NCBI RefSeq assembly: GCF_001426545.1
Contig: NZ_LMEZ01000004.1
Coordinates: 572,541 to 636,540, forward strand
DNA length: 64,000 nucleotides
Direction: 5' to 3'
Source of the DNA: Mycobacterium sp. Root135
GTDB taxonomy: Bacteria; Actinomycetota; Actinomycetes; Mycobacteriales; Mycobacteriaceae
Below, in pieces: positions 48,211 to 56,803 of the stretch. The translations under genes were made by a program, and so were the position numbers. Under the pieces are notes generated by a model that saw only the letters and a list, made by a program, of their open reading frames with translations, was not told the DNA's origin and ran no database searches. The stretch's first letter is position 1. Each line of letters begins with the position of its first letter.

Positions 48211-49190
48211 GCGACGCCATGGACACCCGCAAGTCGACGGACACGGCGGCCACCGTCATCATCGGCCAGAAGGTACGGCCCGGCTGCGAGCGGGATTTCG
48301 AAGAGTGGCAGCTCAACGTGAACTCCCGCGCCGCGGTCTACCCGGGATTCCTTGGCGCCGAGGTCAACCCGCCGACCGCGGTGCAGCCCGACTGGGTGGT
48401 CGTATACCGCTTCGATTCCATTGCCCACGTGCAGGCGTGGATCAACAGCGCCACCCGCCAGGAACTGCTGGCCGATGGTGCCAGCTACCTCGACGGCCCC
48501 GGCACGCAGCAGGTGATCAGCGGCGGCGCCCGCCCCAGCGATCCCCTGGTCACCGTCGTGGTGACGCACCGCGTGAGCCCGGACAACGTCGCCGACTTCC
48601 TGGCCTGGCAGGATCGACTTCGCCTGGCGGAGAGCATGTTCGAGGGATTCCGGGGTACCGAGGTGTTCCGTCCCGTCGAGGGCATTCAGGACGAGTGGAC
48701 CACCCTCTACCGCTTCGAGAGCGAGGCGGATCTGGAGAAGTGGTTGGTCTCCGATCAACGCAGGCAGCTGCTCGCCGAAGGCGAGAAGTTCGCCGACTTC
48801 CACTCGCGCACCGTCGACAACTCGTTCGGCAGCTGGTTTGCCTTCGACGACAAGGGCCGAGAGGCGCCACCACCCTCGGACGTCAAGACCTCGCTTGCGG
48901 TCTGGATGGGCCTCTACCCCACCGTGGTCGTCCTGACGCTCGCCCTGTCGCCGCTACACATGCCGCTGTGGCTCGGCATGTTGGTCGGAAACCTGTTGTC
49001 CAGCTTCGCCATGAGCTTTCTGGCGATGCCGTACTACGTGAATCCCGTGCTCAGACGCTGGCTGCGTCCCACGTCAGCGGCTTCGGCGGCACGTGAGAAT
49101 CGGCGTGGCCTCGCGTTGTTGTTCGGCCTCAACGCGTTCTGGGTGGTGGTCTTCTACCTTGCGACGCAAGTCATTTGGCATCTGCCGTGA
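48207..49190 (+). CDS. Membrane protein with two ABM-like domains, coupled to molybdenum hydroxylase
   Basis: A 327 aa protein. Residues 10-215 hold two ABM-like repeats (VIIGQKVRPGCERDFEEW and VVVTHRVSPDNVADFLAW are the two equivalent strands). Three transmembrane segments follow, starting WMGLYPTVVVLTLALSPL. The GTG start overlaps the hydroxylase stop as GTGA (48207-48210), so it is the third gene of that operon; ATG 48219 is an alternative. It is a paralogue of the protein at 43600-44547. Its place suggests a role in anchoring or electron hand-off, which is inference. Confidence 0.78.
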   Translation: MSDAMDTRKSTDTAATVIIGQKVRPGCERDFEEWQLNVNSRAAVYPGFLGAEVNPPTAVQPDWVVVYRFDSIAHVQAWINSATRQELLADGASYLDGPGTQQVISGGARPSDPLVTVVVTHRVSPDNVADFLAWQDRLRLAESMFEGFRGTEVFRPVEGIQDEWTTLYRFESEADLEKWLVSDQRRQLLAEGEKFADFHSRTVDNSFGSWFAFDDKGREAPPPSDVKTSLAVWMGLYPTVVVLTLALSPLHMPLWLGMLVGNLLSSFAMSFLAMPYYVNPVLRRWLRPTSAASAARENRRGLALLFGLNAFWVVVFYLATQVIWHLP

Positions 49191-50316
49191 CGGGTTCTTC
49201 GTCGTCGTCTACTAACTCGTCCTCGGGAGTGTCGTCTTCCTGCGGCGTCTCGCCGGCCCGTTTACCCACCTGTTCGCCGTAGTACCGGATGATCGCCGCC
49301 CCGGTGGCCGCGACCGGCACGGCCAAGAAGGCGCCGATGATGCCGAAGATCGTGCTGCCCAAGGTCACCGCGAGCAGCACGATCACCGCGTGCAGCTTCA
49401 TCGACTTCGCCTGCAACCACGGCTGAAGCACGTTGCCCTCGAGTTGCTGAACGGCCAAGATCAGCCCCAGCACGATCAGGGCGTTGACCGGTCCGTTGGA
49501 CACCAGCGCGATCAGCACGGCGAGACCGCCGGCAACGAACGCACCGACGATGGGGACGAACCCGCCGATGAAGGTGACGATGGCCAGCGCGTAGGCCAAC
49601 GGCACCCCGAGGATCACCAAGCCGACGCCGATCAGCACCGCGTCGACCAGGCTTACCAGGGCCTGGGTGCGGATGAAGCCGCCGAGGGTCGACCAGCAGC
49701 GGCTCAGCACCTCGGCGAGGTGCGGCGCGGCGGGCATGCCGACGCTTCGTCGAAGCCAGGGGATGAAGTCCGGGCCGTCCTTCAGCAGGAAGAACGTCAC
49801 GACGATCGCGGTGAACAGGGTGATGAGTGCCGACGCTGCCGCGCCGACGCCGGTGAACAACCCCGAGGCGATCTGTGCGCTGCTGGAGTTCAACCAGTCG
49901 TTGACGGCCGCGACGCCCGAGTTGAGCTGTGCTTCGCTGACGTTCAGTGGCGGTCCGTCGAGCCAGTTCCGCACCTGGACGACGCCTGCCTGAGCCTGAT
50001 CGGCAAGCTCGACCGACTGCTCGAAGATGGCCGGCGCGACGGCCGCGATCAGGGCGGCGACGACCCCCACCGCGAGGAGGAGCACCAGCAGTACCGCGGC
50101 GGCCGGGGGCACGCCCTTCTCACGGAGCCACCGCACCGGCGGCCACAGCGCCGTGCATACGATCAGCGCCAGCACCACCGGCAGGATGATCACCCAGGCC
50201 TTGCCCACCACCCAGCCGAGCACCCACAGGGCGGCGACCACGGCAATGAACTGCACCGCGGCGGTCCCGCCCCGGCGCAGATGGGCAGCGTAGATCGAAC
50301 CGCGGGTGGGGGCCAT
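49171..50316 (-). CDS. AI-2E/PerM-family permease
   Basis: A 381 aa membrane protein of the AI-2E transporter/UPF0118 family. It has about eight hydrophobic segments, with paired helices at about residues 20-65 and a core GGFVPIVGAFVAGGLAVLIALVSNGPVNAL followed by GNVLQPWLQAKSMKLHAVIVLLAVTLG. The C-terminal 35 residues are acidic and cytoplasmic. Family members have been linked to peptide or signal export and Na+ or H+ antiport; the actual cargo is unknown. ATG 50316 chosen; a GTG six codons upstream is possible. It converges with the ABM gene, overlapping by 20 bases. Confidence 0.85.
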   Translation of the reverse strand: MAPTRGSIYAAHLRRGGTAAVQFIAVVAALWVLGWVVGKAWVIILPVVLALIVCTALWPPVRWLREKGVPPAAAVLLVLLLAVGVVAALIAAVAPAIFEQSVELADQAQAGVVQVRNWLDGPPLNVSEAQLNSGVAAVNDWLNSSSAQIASGLFTGVGAAASALITLFTAIVVTFFLLKDGPDFIPWLRRSVGMPAAPHLAEVLSRCWSTLGGFIRTQALVSLVDAVLIGVGLVILGVPLAYALAIVTFIGGFVPIVGAFVAGGLAVLIALVSNGPVNALIVLGLILAVQQLEGNVLQPWLQAKSMKLHAVIVLLAVTLGSTIFGIIGAFLAVPVAATGAAIIRYYGEQVGKRAGETPQEDDTPEDELVDDDEEPVTADAK

Positions 50317-50361
50317 GCCAAAAGCCTTACCCACTATCGCCCGATCGTCACCCGGCGCAGG

Positions 50362-53300
50362 TCAACGCCCGCCAAGGGGTGCGGCACCGCCCGCCGGCAT
50401 CGGAATCGTCGCGATCAGCTTCGGGTCGACGGTCGTCGCCTCGGGGGAGGTGCGCTCCAGCGTGTACTTGCGGACTTCGACCCCTGTCGGCGTCACCCCG
50501 CCCACCAGTACGTCCGCGCCGCTGGTGGTGCTGGTCGTGGCGACCGTGACACCCGCCCCGGGGAACGGGTCGAACGACGCGATCTGGGCGTAGGTGGCGT
50601 TCTCCTCGTGGTGGTTCGGGTTGTCCAGGTAGACGTCCGGCTGCCCGTCGAGGAGCGACCCCGTCGACCACGCCCGCACCGTGCCGGCGCCGGCGAGCTG
50701 GCTGGTCATGATGCTCTTTGCGCCACCTTGGGCGCCGGCCACCCAGCCCGTCGAGAGGCCGACGCCACCCTGGTAGGCGTCGTCGTAGGCCATGAACTGC
50801 GCCGTCATCCGCGGATCGGTCCGGCCGCCCGCCGAATGTTCCTGCGTCGCAGTGCCGTTGGCACGCGCCCTGGCGGTCGGTTCGTAGAGGTCGTACCGGA
50901 ACGTCTTGATGAGCGGTGCCTCGCCTGCACCAGGCGCCGTGACGATGCTCTCCCGACCGGAGCCCATTTCGACCATGCCGGTCGCCAGCGTCACCCCGGA
51001 TTCGGAGCCGGGGTACGGCGTGAACGCGGAGAACACGTCGGGCGCCTTGCCCGATTCGCTCGGCACGGTGGACGAGAAGACCTTGATCTGCGACTCCATC
51101 CCCGGCCCCGAGCCCACGATGATGTTGTCGGCCCGCGCATTTCCGTCGATGTCGGCGCCTGCGACCGTCACCCCGCCGGTGAAGTTCTCGTCGAAGGGCG
51201 CGAAGCGGGTGAGTTCGGTCTTGAACACGCCGTCGGTGGTGTCGTTGCCGTCATAGGCGACCACCTGGGGAGACACCCCCTTGCCGGTGCCGACGACGAG
51301 GTCGAGCACTCCGTCGCCGTTGACGTCGGCCATCGCGACCGACGGGACTCCCTCGAAGTTGGGGAACGGGACGACGGTCTGCACGACCTTGTCGCCGTTG
51401 CCATCCCGGACTTGAACCGTCGCGGGCTTGCCGTTGGATCCGGGTGTGGCCACCGCGTAGGTCGACACCTCCGGGATGACGTTGATGGTGGCCATCAGCC
51501 CGTTGTCCTCGTGGTTTAGGCGGTGACAATGGATCACGTACGTTCCCGGGAACTCGAGGAACTCCTGGCGCAGCGTCAGCTTCGCCGGGGTGGTCACGAC
51601 GTGCATGTCGTTGAAGATCGGGGCGGGAACGTTGACGTTGTCGACGCCCCACGGTTCGACGCCCGTCGTCCCCCGATTCGGGTCGTCGATCTCCATCACC
51701 TGAAAGTCGTTGACGTGGATGTGCATTGGATGCGCATCGTTGTTCTGGTTGGTGATCGTCCACTCCTCGACGGAGTTGAGCCGGGGCTGAATCAGCGGGA
51801 CGTTAGGAAATCCGGCGGGCTCGAACATGTAGATGACGGCCTTGGGATCGTTGTGGCTGGCCTTGTCGCCGCCGATCGTGTCGGTGATCGTCATCGCCCG
51901 TCGCACGGCGGGCGTCATCACCGAGGTGTCCACGAATGACGTGTAGGCACCGAGGTTTTGGCCCGGCTCGAAGGCCGTGGTCCGGCCAGGGCCACTGGTG
52001 TCCTGCGTCGCGCGGATCAACGTCTGCGTAGGGAAGACGAAGAAGCCGTCGGCGAAGCTGAGGTACTTGGGGTCGACGGTGAGCGTGCCGAGGACCGCGG
52101 GCGTGTTCTTGGTGCCGTTGTTGGTGTACACCACACCGGGGAGCACGAGCGGCTTGGCCTCGGGGTTCGGCGGGAACTCCAGAACCAGGTCGCCTTCGGC
52201 AGGCATCGTCACGGCGATCGCATAGCGCGACCCTGGCGGAACGCTCAGCGTCGTCCCGTCTCCGAAGACGGGCCGCTGCACCTGCGTGTACGGGTTGCCG
52301 TCCTGACCGACGATGGCGAACTTCGGATGCTTGCCCGTGGCGGTCTCGGTCAGTCGGACCGTCATGTACCCGATGTCGCTGATGTTGGCCACCGACCAGA
52401 TCTCCGTCTGCCCCGGCTTGATCTTCAACTCGGGCTGAAACTGGCCGTTGACGGTGAACTGCACGTCACGCTCGTTGTCGGGCAGTGCCTTGTTCTCGGG
52501 GATCTTGAGCGTCGGGCTGTCGAAGCTCATCAGGTTCTGCGGGATGAACTGGGTCTGGCCGCGATTGTTGTGGGGTGACAGTGGGCCGGCCCACCACGCG
52601 GTCAAGTACTGCGAGCCCTTGCTGGTGTCGGCGATGTTGACCGGCGCCAGGCTCGGTTGATAAGTGCCGTCGGCCAATTCGTTGCCCTTGGGAGGCGTCA
52701 GGGTGCTGACGAATTGCGGCCAGGCGTAGTTGTTGAGCTGGTGTCCGCCGCCCTTGCGGTCGAACACGTAGTTGTACTGAAGTGCCATGTTGCGCATGGG
52801 AATGTCGTTCTGCGTGACCAGCGGCAGATTGCCGTCGGGGCGGCCGATCTCCAACAGCCCGGCCAGGCCGGCGTAGGTCTGCTGGGTCGTCATCGTGTGA
52901 CGGTGGCTGTGGTACCAGTACAACCCGTTGGGCATGTTGGCGGGCACGTCATAGGTGTAGGTGTTGCCCATGCCCGCCGGGATCGACAGCAGCACGTTGT
53001 CGGCGTTGCCCGAGGGGCTGACGTGCAGGCCGTGGGTGTGTAGGTTCAGCGGCGCCTCGGTCAGCGTCGGGGGGTAGATGGGCACCTCGCCGCCCTTGGG
53101 CGTGAATGCCGGATCGTAGAAGTCCTTGACCGTCAGGCCCTGAAGGTCGTTGTCGTAGTGCACGATCAGACGCTCGCCCGGGTCGACCCGAAGAGTCGGC
53201 GCGGGATAGAGGTTGTCCCCCTTGGTCGAGCCGTCCGAACTGCTGCCCTTGATCAGGTCGAAGCCGAACACCAGGAAGTTCGAGACCGGTTCTTTGACGG

Positions 53301-53535
53301 TGTCGAGGTTGACGGTGCCCTGGTGCGCCGACAGCCGCACCTCGAGCACGCCGTCCTTGCTCCGCAGCCGGACCGGCTCGTGGAACGGCGCCGGTTTGCC
53401 GTCGGGCCCGGCGTTGACCCCGGCCGGCGGGTTGGTGGAGACCGCCTGCGAGCTCTTCGAGCAGCTGGTCAGCATGGCAGTCATCGACACCACCACCAGC
53501 AACGCGACAACCGACGTAACGCGACGGACCCTCAT
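50362..53535 (-). CDS. Multicopper oxidase lipoprotein with C-terminal FG-GAP beta-propeller
   Basis: A 1057 aa exported fusion. The signal peptide ends at an LTSC lipobox with Cys25. The copper oxidase core (about residues 60-700) has all copper motifs: HTHGLH (166-171), HSHRHT (about residue 208), HPMHIH (602-607) and HCHRLNHEDNGLM (669-681). The C-terminal 350 residues hold FG-GAP-like repeats such as ADVNGDGVLDLVVGTGKG and ADIDGNARADNIIVGSG, which bind Ca2+ and mediate adhesion or interaction in other proteins. It probably oxidises metal ions or phenols at the cell envelope. ATG 53535 chosen because the signal peptide starts there. Confidence 0.9.
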   Translation of the reverse strand: MRVRRVTSVVALLVVVSMTAMLTSCSKSSQAVSTNPPAGVNAGPDGKPAPFHEPVRLRSKDGVLEVRLSAHQGTVNLDTVKEPVSNFLVFGFDLIKGSSSDGSTKGDNLYPAPTLRVDPGERLIVHYDNDLQGLTVKDFYDPAFTPKGGEVPIYPPTLTEAPLNLHTHGLHVSPSGNADNVLLSIPAGMGNTYTYDVPANMPNGLYWYHSHRHTMTTQQTYAGLAGLLEIGRPDGNLPLVTQNDIPMRNMALQYNYVFDRKGGGHQLNNYAWPQFVSTLTPPKGNELADGTYQPSLAPVNIADTSKGSQYLTAWWAGPLSPHNNRGQTQFIPQNLMSFDSPTLKIPENKALPDNERDVQFTVNGQFQPELKIKPGQTEIWSVANISDIGYMTVRLTETATGKHPKFAIVGQDGNPYTQVQRPVFGDGTTLSVPPGSRYAIAVTMPAEGDLVLEFPPNPEAKPLVLPGVVYTNNGTKNTPAVLGTLTVDPKYLSFADGFFVFPTQTLIRATQDTSGPGRTTAFEPGQNLGAYTSFVDTSVMTPAVRRAMTITDTIGGDKASHNDPKAVIYMFEPAGFPNVPLIQPRLNSVEEWTITNQNNDAHPMHIHVNDFQVMEIDDPNRGTTGVEPWGVDNVNVPAPIFNDMHVVTTPAKLTLRQEFLEFPGTYVIHCHRLNHEDNGLMATINVIPEVSTYAVATPGSNGKPATVQVRDGNGDKVVQTVVPFPNFEGVPSVAMADVNGDGVLDLVVGTGKGVSPQVVAYDGNDTTDGVFKTELTRFAPFDENFTGGVTVAGADIDGNARADNIIVGSGPGMESQIKVFSSTVPSESGKAPDVFSAFTPYPGSESGVTLATGMVEMGSGRESIVTAPGAGEAPLIKTFRYDLYEPTARARANGTATQEHSAGGRTDPRMTAQFMAYDDAYQGGVGLSTGWVAGAQGGAKSIMTSQLAGAGTVRAWSTGSLLDGQPDVYLDNPNHHEENATYAQIASFDPFPGAGVTVATTSTTSGADVLVGGVTPTGVEVRKYTLERTSPEATTVDPKLIATIPMPAGGAAPLGGR

Positions 53536-53657
53536 GACGTTTCCCCCCGGTCTCGCCCGAAACGTCCGTCGGGGCTGAGCGGCAGCGTACAACCGCGCAA
53601 CCGCACCGCACGACATTTGGGCACGACGCCTGCCCGAGCTTTGCTACCTTTACCGCG

Positions 53658-54308
53658 ATGCTGGCCGAACTGATCCCCCTCGCGCTGGTGGTGGCCCTGT
53701 CACCACTTTCGATCATTCCTGGGGTGCTGGTGCTGCATTCGCCCCGGCCGAGGCCGACGGGGCTCGCGTTCCTGGCCGGGTGGATCGTCGGGCTGGCCGT
53801 GGTGACGCAGGCCTTCGTCGAGGTGTCGAACGTCCTCGGCGGCGGTCTGGACAAGCCACCCAGCTGGGCGTCCTGGGTACGCATCGTCGCCGGCGCCGCC
53901 CTGATCGTCTTCGGCGCCTACAAGTGGGTGACCCGTGGACGCTCCGACCATTCGCCGAAGTGGATGAGCAGCTTCGCAAAGATCACCCCGCGCAAGGCGT
54001 TGGTCACCGCGCTCGTCCTGGTCGTGGCGAATCCGAAGGTGTTGTTCATGTGTGCCGCAGCGGGTCTGGCGATCGGCACCGAGGGTTTGGGCCGCAAGGG
54101 GGCCGCACTTGGCGTCCTCTTCTACGTCGCCATGGCCGCCTCCACGGTGGCGCTGCCCGTGCTGGCGTACGCGGTGTCCGGTGACCGGCTGCATCAGCCA
54201 CTGACCCGGCTGAAGGACTGGATGGAAGCCCAACACGCCGCCCTCGTCGCGGGCATCCTGATCGTCCTGGGCCTGTTGGTGCTCTACAAGGGCCTCCACG
54301 GACTCTGA
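53658..54308 (+). CDS. GAP/SAP-family membrane protein
   Basis: A 216 aa protein with about six transmembrane segments, resembling the mycobacterial Gap (glycopeptidolipid-addressing)/Sap (sulfolipid-addressing) family, itself LysE-like. Signatures are the start IPLALVVALSPLSIIPGVLVLHSPRPRPTG region and NPKVLFMCAAAG. Relatives help deliver surface glycolipids; what this one moves is unknown. It is divergent from the copper oxidase gene with a 122-base gap, and the flavohemoglobin gene follows 29 bases later. Confidence 0.85.
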   Translation: MLAELIPLALVVALSPLSIIPGVLVLHSPRPRPTGLAFLAGWIVGLAVVTQAFVEVSNVLGGGLDKPPSWASWVRIVAGAALIVFGAYKWVTRGRSDHSPKWMSSFAKITPRKALVTALVLVVANPKVLFMCAAAGLAIGTEGLGRKGAALGVLFYVAMAASTVALPVLAYAVSGDRLHQPLTRLKDWMEAQHAALVAGILIVLGLLVLYKGLHGL

Positions 54309-54323
54309 TCCCGAGCCCGCCCC

Positions 54324-54329
54324 TACACT
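54324..54329 (+). promoter_or_regulatory. Candidate -10 element before the flavohemoglobin gene
   Basis: TACACT ends 8 bases before the GTG at 54338, so transcription would begin at or near the start codon and yield a leaderless message. No Shine-Dalgarno sequence precedes the GTG. The same TACACT hexamer occupies a matching position before the metallo-hydrolase gene at 5321. Confidence 0.45.
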
Positions 54330-54337
54330 CGAACGGC

Positions 54338-55504
54338 GTGGGACTCGACGACCGTGACGCGCTGGCGACGCTGCGCGCCGCGTTCGATCCCCAGGCCGGT
54401 TCGAATGAGCTGATCCACCGCTTCTACACCCGCTGGTTCGCCGTCGACGCCGAGGTGCGGGACCTGTTCCCACCGGACCTGAGCAGGCAGCGCACCGTGT
54501 TCGCCGAAGCCATGACGTGGCTGTTCGGCGAGCTGATCGCCCAGCGCGCCGACGAGCCCGTGGCCTTCCTCGCTCAGCTGGGTCGCGATCACCGCAAATA
54601 CGGTGTCATGCAACGACATTACGATTCCATGCAGGACGCGTTGCTCACCACGCTGCGCAGCCACCTGATCGACCGATGGGACGACCGGCTGGCCGATGCC
54701 ACGCTCCAGGCCGTCACGTTGATCGTCGGGATCATGCGCGGCGCGGCCGACGCCGAGCAAGGTCCGCCCTTCGTCGACGGCGGCGTCGTCGAACACATTC
54801 GCGCCACCCGCGACGTGTCGGTGATCCGGTTGCAACTCGACGAGCCGCTGCACTTCCACGCGGGCCAGTACGTGACGGTGCAGGTGCCGCAGTGGCCGCG
54901 CCGCTGGCGGTTTCTGAGCCCCTCGATTCCCGCCGACCGCGGCGGCGCCATCGAGTTCCACGTGCGTTCGGTGATGGGCGGCATGGTGAGCAGCGCCATC
55001 GTCGGCGAGACGAAGCCCGGTGACCGGTGGCGGCTGTCCAACCCGCTCGGCGCGATGCACGTCGACCGCGACGGCGGGGACGTGCTGATGGTGGCGGGTG
55101 GAACCGGACTGGCTCCGCTGCGGTCGATCATCATGAATCTCGCACAGTGGGGCCAGAATCCGCGGGTGCACCTGTTCTTCGGCGCCAGGTACCCCTGCGA
55201 CCTGTACGACCTCCGGACGCTATGGCAGGTCGCGTCGACCAATCCGTGGTTGTCGGTGACCCCGGTCTCGGAGTACTCCACCAACCCGCCGTGGGCGGCC
55301 GACTATCCCGACGTCGAACCTCCCCGCGGGCTACACGTGCGCCAGGTCGGCACCCTTCCCGAGGTGGTGACCCGCTACGGCGGCTGGAGCGATCGGCAGA
55401 TCCTGGTCTGCGGCGGACCGGGGATGGTCGCGGCGACCACGGCGGCCCTGATCGCGAAGGGTGCCGATCCACGTCGCATCCAACACGATCCACTTGCCAG
55501 TTGA
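54338..55504 (+). CDS. Type II flavohemoglobin-like protein
   Basis: A 388 aa globin-FAD-NAD(P) reductase fusion equivalent to Rv0385. The globin domain (residues 1-150) has the proximal His region DHRKYGV. The FAD domain (about residues 160-255) has RRWRFLSPS where classical flavohemoglobins have an RxYS motif. The NAD domain holds MVAGGTGLAPLRSI and VCGGPGMV. Altered FAD contacts mark the type II subgroup, reported in mycobacteria to act on D-lactate rather than scavenge NO. That role is from family knowledge, not visible here. Confidence 0.87.
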   Translation: MGLDDRDALATLRAAFDPQAGSNELIHRFYTRWFAVDAEVRDLFPPDLSRQRTVFAEAMTWLFGELIAQRADEPVAFLAQLGRDHRKYGVMQRHYDSMQDALLTTLRSHLIDRWDDRLADATLQAVTLIVGIMRGAADAEQGPPFVDGGVVEHIRATRDVSVIRLQLDEPLHFHAGQYVTVQVPQWPRRWRFLSPSIPADRGGAIEFHVRSVMGGMVSSAIVGETKPGDRWRLSNPLGAMHVDRDGGDVLMVAGGTGLAPLRSIIMNLAQWGQNPRVHLFFGARYPCDLYDLRTLWQVASTNPWLSVTPVSEYSTNPPWAADYPDVEPPRGLHVRQVGTLPEVVTRYGGWSDRQILVCGGPGMVAATTAALIAKGADPRRIQHDPLAS

Positions 55505-55522
55505 GCGTGACAGAATCGCCAA

Positions 55523-56425
55523 ATGTCCGAGTTCGAAGCCGTCACGCTGACCGATCCGTCGTCGTCGCTGACCGCGACCGTCGTCCCCATGGCAGGCATG
55601 ATCGTCACGTCGCTGCGCGACGGGAAACACGAGTTCCTCGGCCAACGACGCGGCCTCGACGCCTACATCACCGCGGGCAAGACCATGGGCGTGCCGATCC
55701 TCTATCCGTGGGCAAACCGGTTGAGCGCCAGCAAGTATGGGATCAACGGCGCCGTCGTGACGCTCACCCCCGGGACCGGTGGAGTGCGTACCGACGAGCA
55801 CGGCGTGCCGATCCACGGAGTCCTCACGGGTTATCCCGGCTGGCTGATCTCCGACCGGTCGGAGAACTCGTTGACCGCGGTCCTCGACTACGGCGGACGA
55901 CCCCGCCTGCTGGCGTCGTTCCCGTTTCCCCACGTGCTGACCCAACGCGTGACGCTCGCCGATCGCACCCTGTCCGTCGAGACGACCGTGATGCCGACGA
56001 CGGCCGCGTCCGTACCGCTGTGCTTCGGCTACCACCCGTACGTCCAGCTGCCGGGGATCCCTCGCGCCGAATGGACCTTGACCACCCCGGCGATGCGGCA
56101 CCGGCCGACCGACAACTGGGGCCTCCCCACCGGCGCCCACGACGAGTGGCAGGCCAGCTCGGAACCGATGGGGTCCACGCTCTACGACGACGGATTCGAC
56201 CAGGTGCCAGAGGGTTCGGTGTTCGCCATCTCAGCCGGCGACCGCAGGGTCGAGATTGCGTTCCTCAAGGGGTATCCCGCCACCCAGCTGTTCGCGCCAC
56301 CCAACGACGACGTCATCGCGATCGAACCGATGGCCGCGCCAACCGACGCGCTGCGCAGCGGCAACTACCGCTTCGCGGTCGCCGGCAAACCCGAGACCAT
56401 GAGGTTCTCGATCACGGCGACCTGA
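55523..56425 (+). CDS. Aldose 1-epimerase family protein
   Basis: A 300 aa galactose-mutarotase-like beta-sandwich protein. Family features are the MGVPILYPWANRL segment (Arg substrate contact), the His in VPIHGVLTG (about residue 99), FGYHPYVQLPG with the second catalytic His (about residue 172), and IEPMAAPTDAL near the C-terminus with the Glu base. It interconverts sugar anomers; the preferred sugar is unknown. It starts 18 bases after the flavohemoglobin gene and ends directly against the hspR stop. Confidence 0.87.
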   Translation: MSEFEAVTLTDPSSSLTATVVPMAGMIVTSLRDGKHEFLGQRRGLDAYITAGKTMGVPILYPWANRLSASKYGINGAVVTLTPGTGGVRTDEHGVPIHGVLTGYPGWLISDRSENSLTAVLDYGGRPRLLASFPFPHVLTQRVTLADRTLSVETTVMPTTAASVPLCFGYHPYVQLPGIPRAEWTLTTPAMRHRPTDNWGLPTGAHDEWQASSEPMGSTLYDDGFDQVPEGSVFAISAGDRRVEIAFLKGYPATQLFAPPNDDVIAIEPMAAPTDALRSGNYRFAVAGKPETMRFSITAT

Positions 56426-56803
56426 TCAGCGCTTGCTTCGGGGCTGCCACACGACCAGCGCGGTGCTCTTCGGCACGACGGCCAGGTCGCGGCGCTGGTT
56501 GGCCCGCAGGCGTTCCATCTCGTCGGCCATCTCGGCCATCCGGGAGCGCAGCGCCTCGACCTGATTGGTCAGCTCGATGATGCGCTTGATGCCTGCGAGG
56601 TTGACGCCCTCGTCCTGCGACAGTCGCTGCACCTCGCGGAGCAGGTCGACGTCGCGCTCGGAGTAGCGCCGACCGCCGCCGGAGCTACGCTGCGGACTGA
56701 CCAGGCCGAGCCGGTCGTAGGTCCGCAGCGTCTGGGCGTGCATGCCCGCGAGCTCCGCGGCGACCGAGATGAGGAAGGTACGCGCATCGTCCTTCTTGGA
56801 CAT
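56426..56803 (-). CDS. hspR: Heat-shock repressor HspR
   Basis: A 125 aa MerR-like repressor of the dnaK operon and clpB, active with DnaK as co-repressor. The HTH reads FLISVAAELAGMHAQTLRTYDRLGLV (about residues 9-34), followed by GGGRRYSERDVDLL and a coiled-coil dimer helix. The C-terminal VVPKSTALVVWQPRSKR matches mycobacterial HspR and acts in thermosensing there. I chose ATG 56803, which overlaps the dnaJ stop by one base (TGATG); a Met five codons upstream is possible. It lies last in dnaK-grpE-dnaJ-hspR. Confidence 0.95.
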   Translation of the reverse strand: MSKKDDARTFLISVAAELAGMHAQTLRTYDRLGLVSPQRSSGGGRRYSERDVDLLREVQRLSQDEGVNLAGIKRIIELTNQVEALRSRMAEMADEMERLRANQRRDLAVVPKSTALVVWQPRSKR

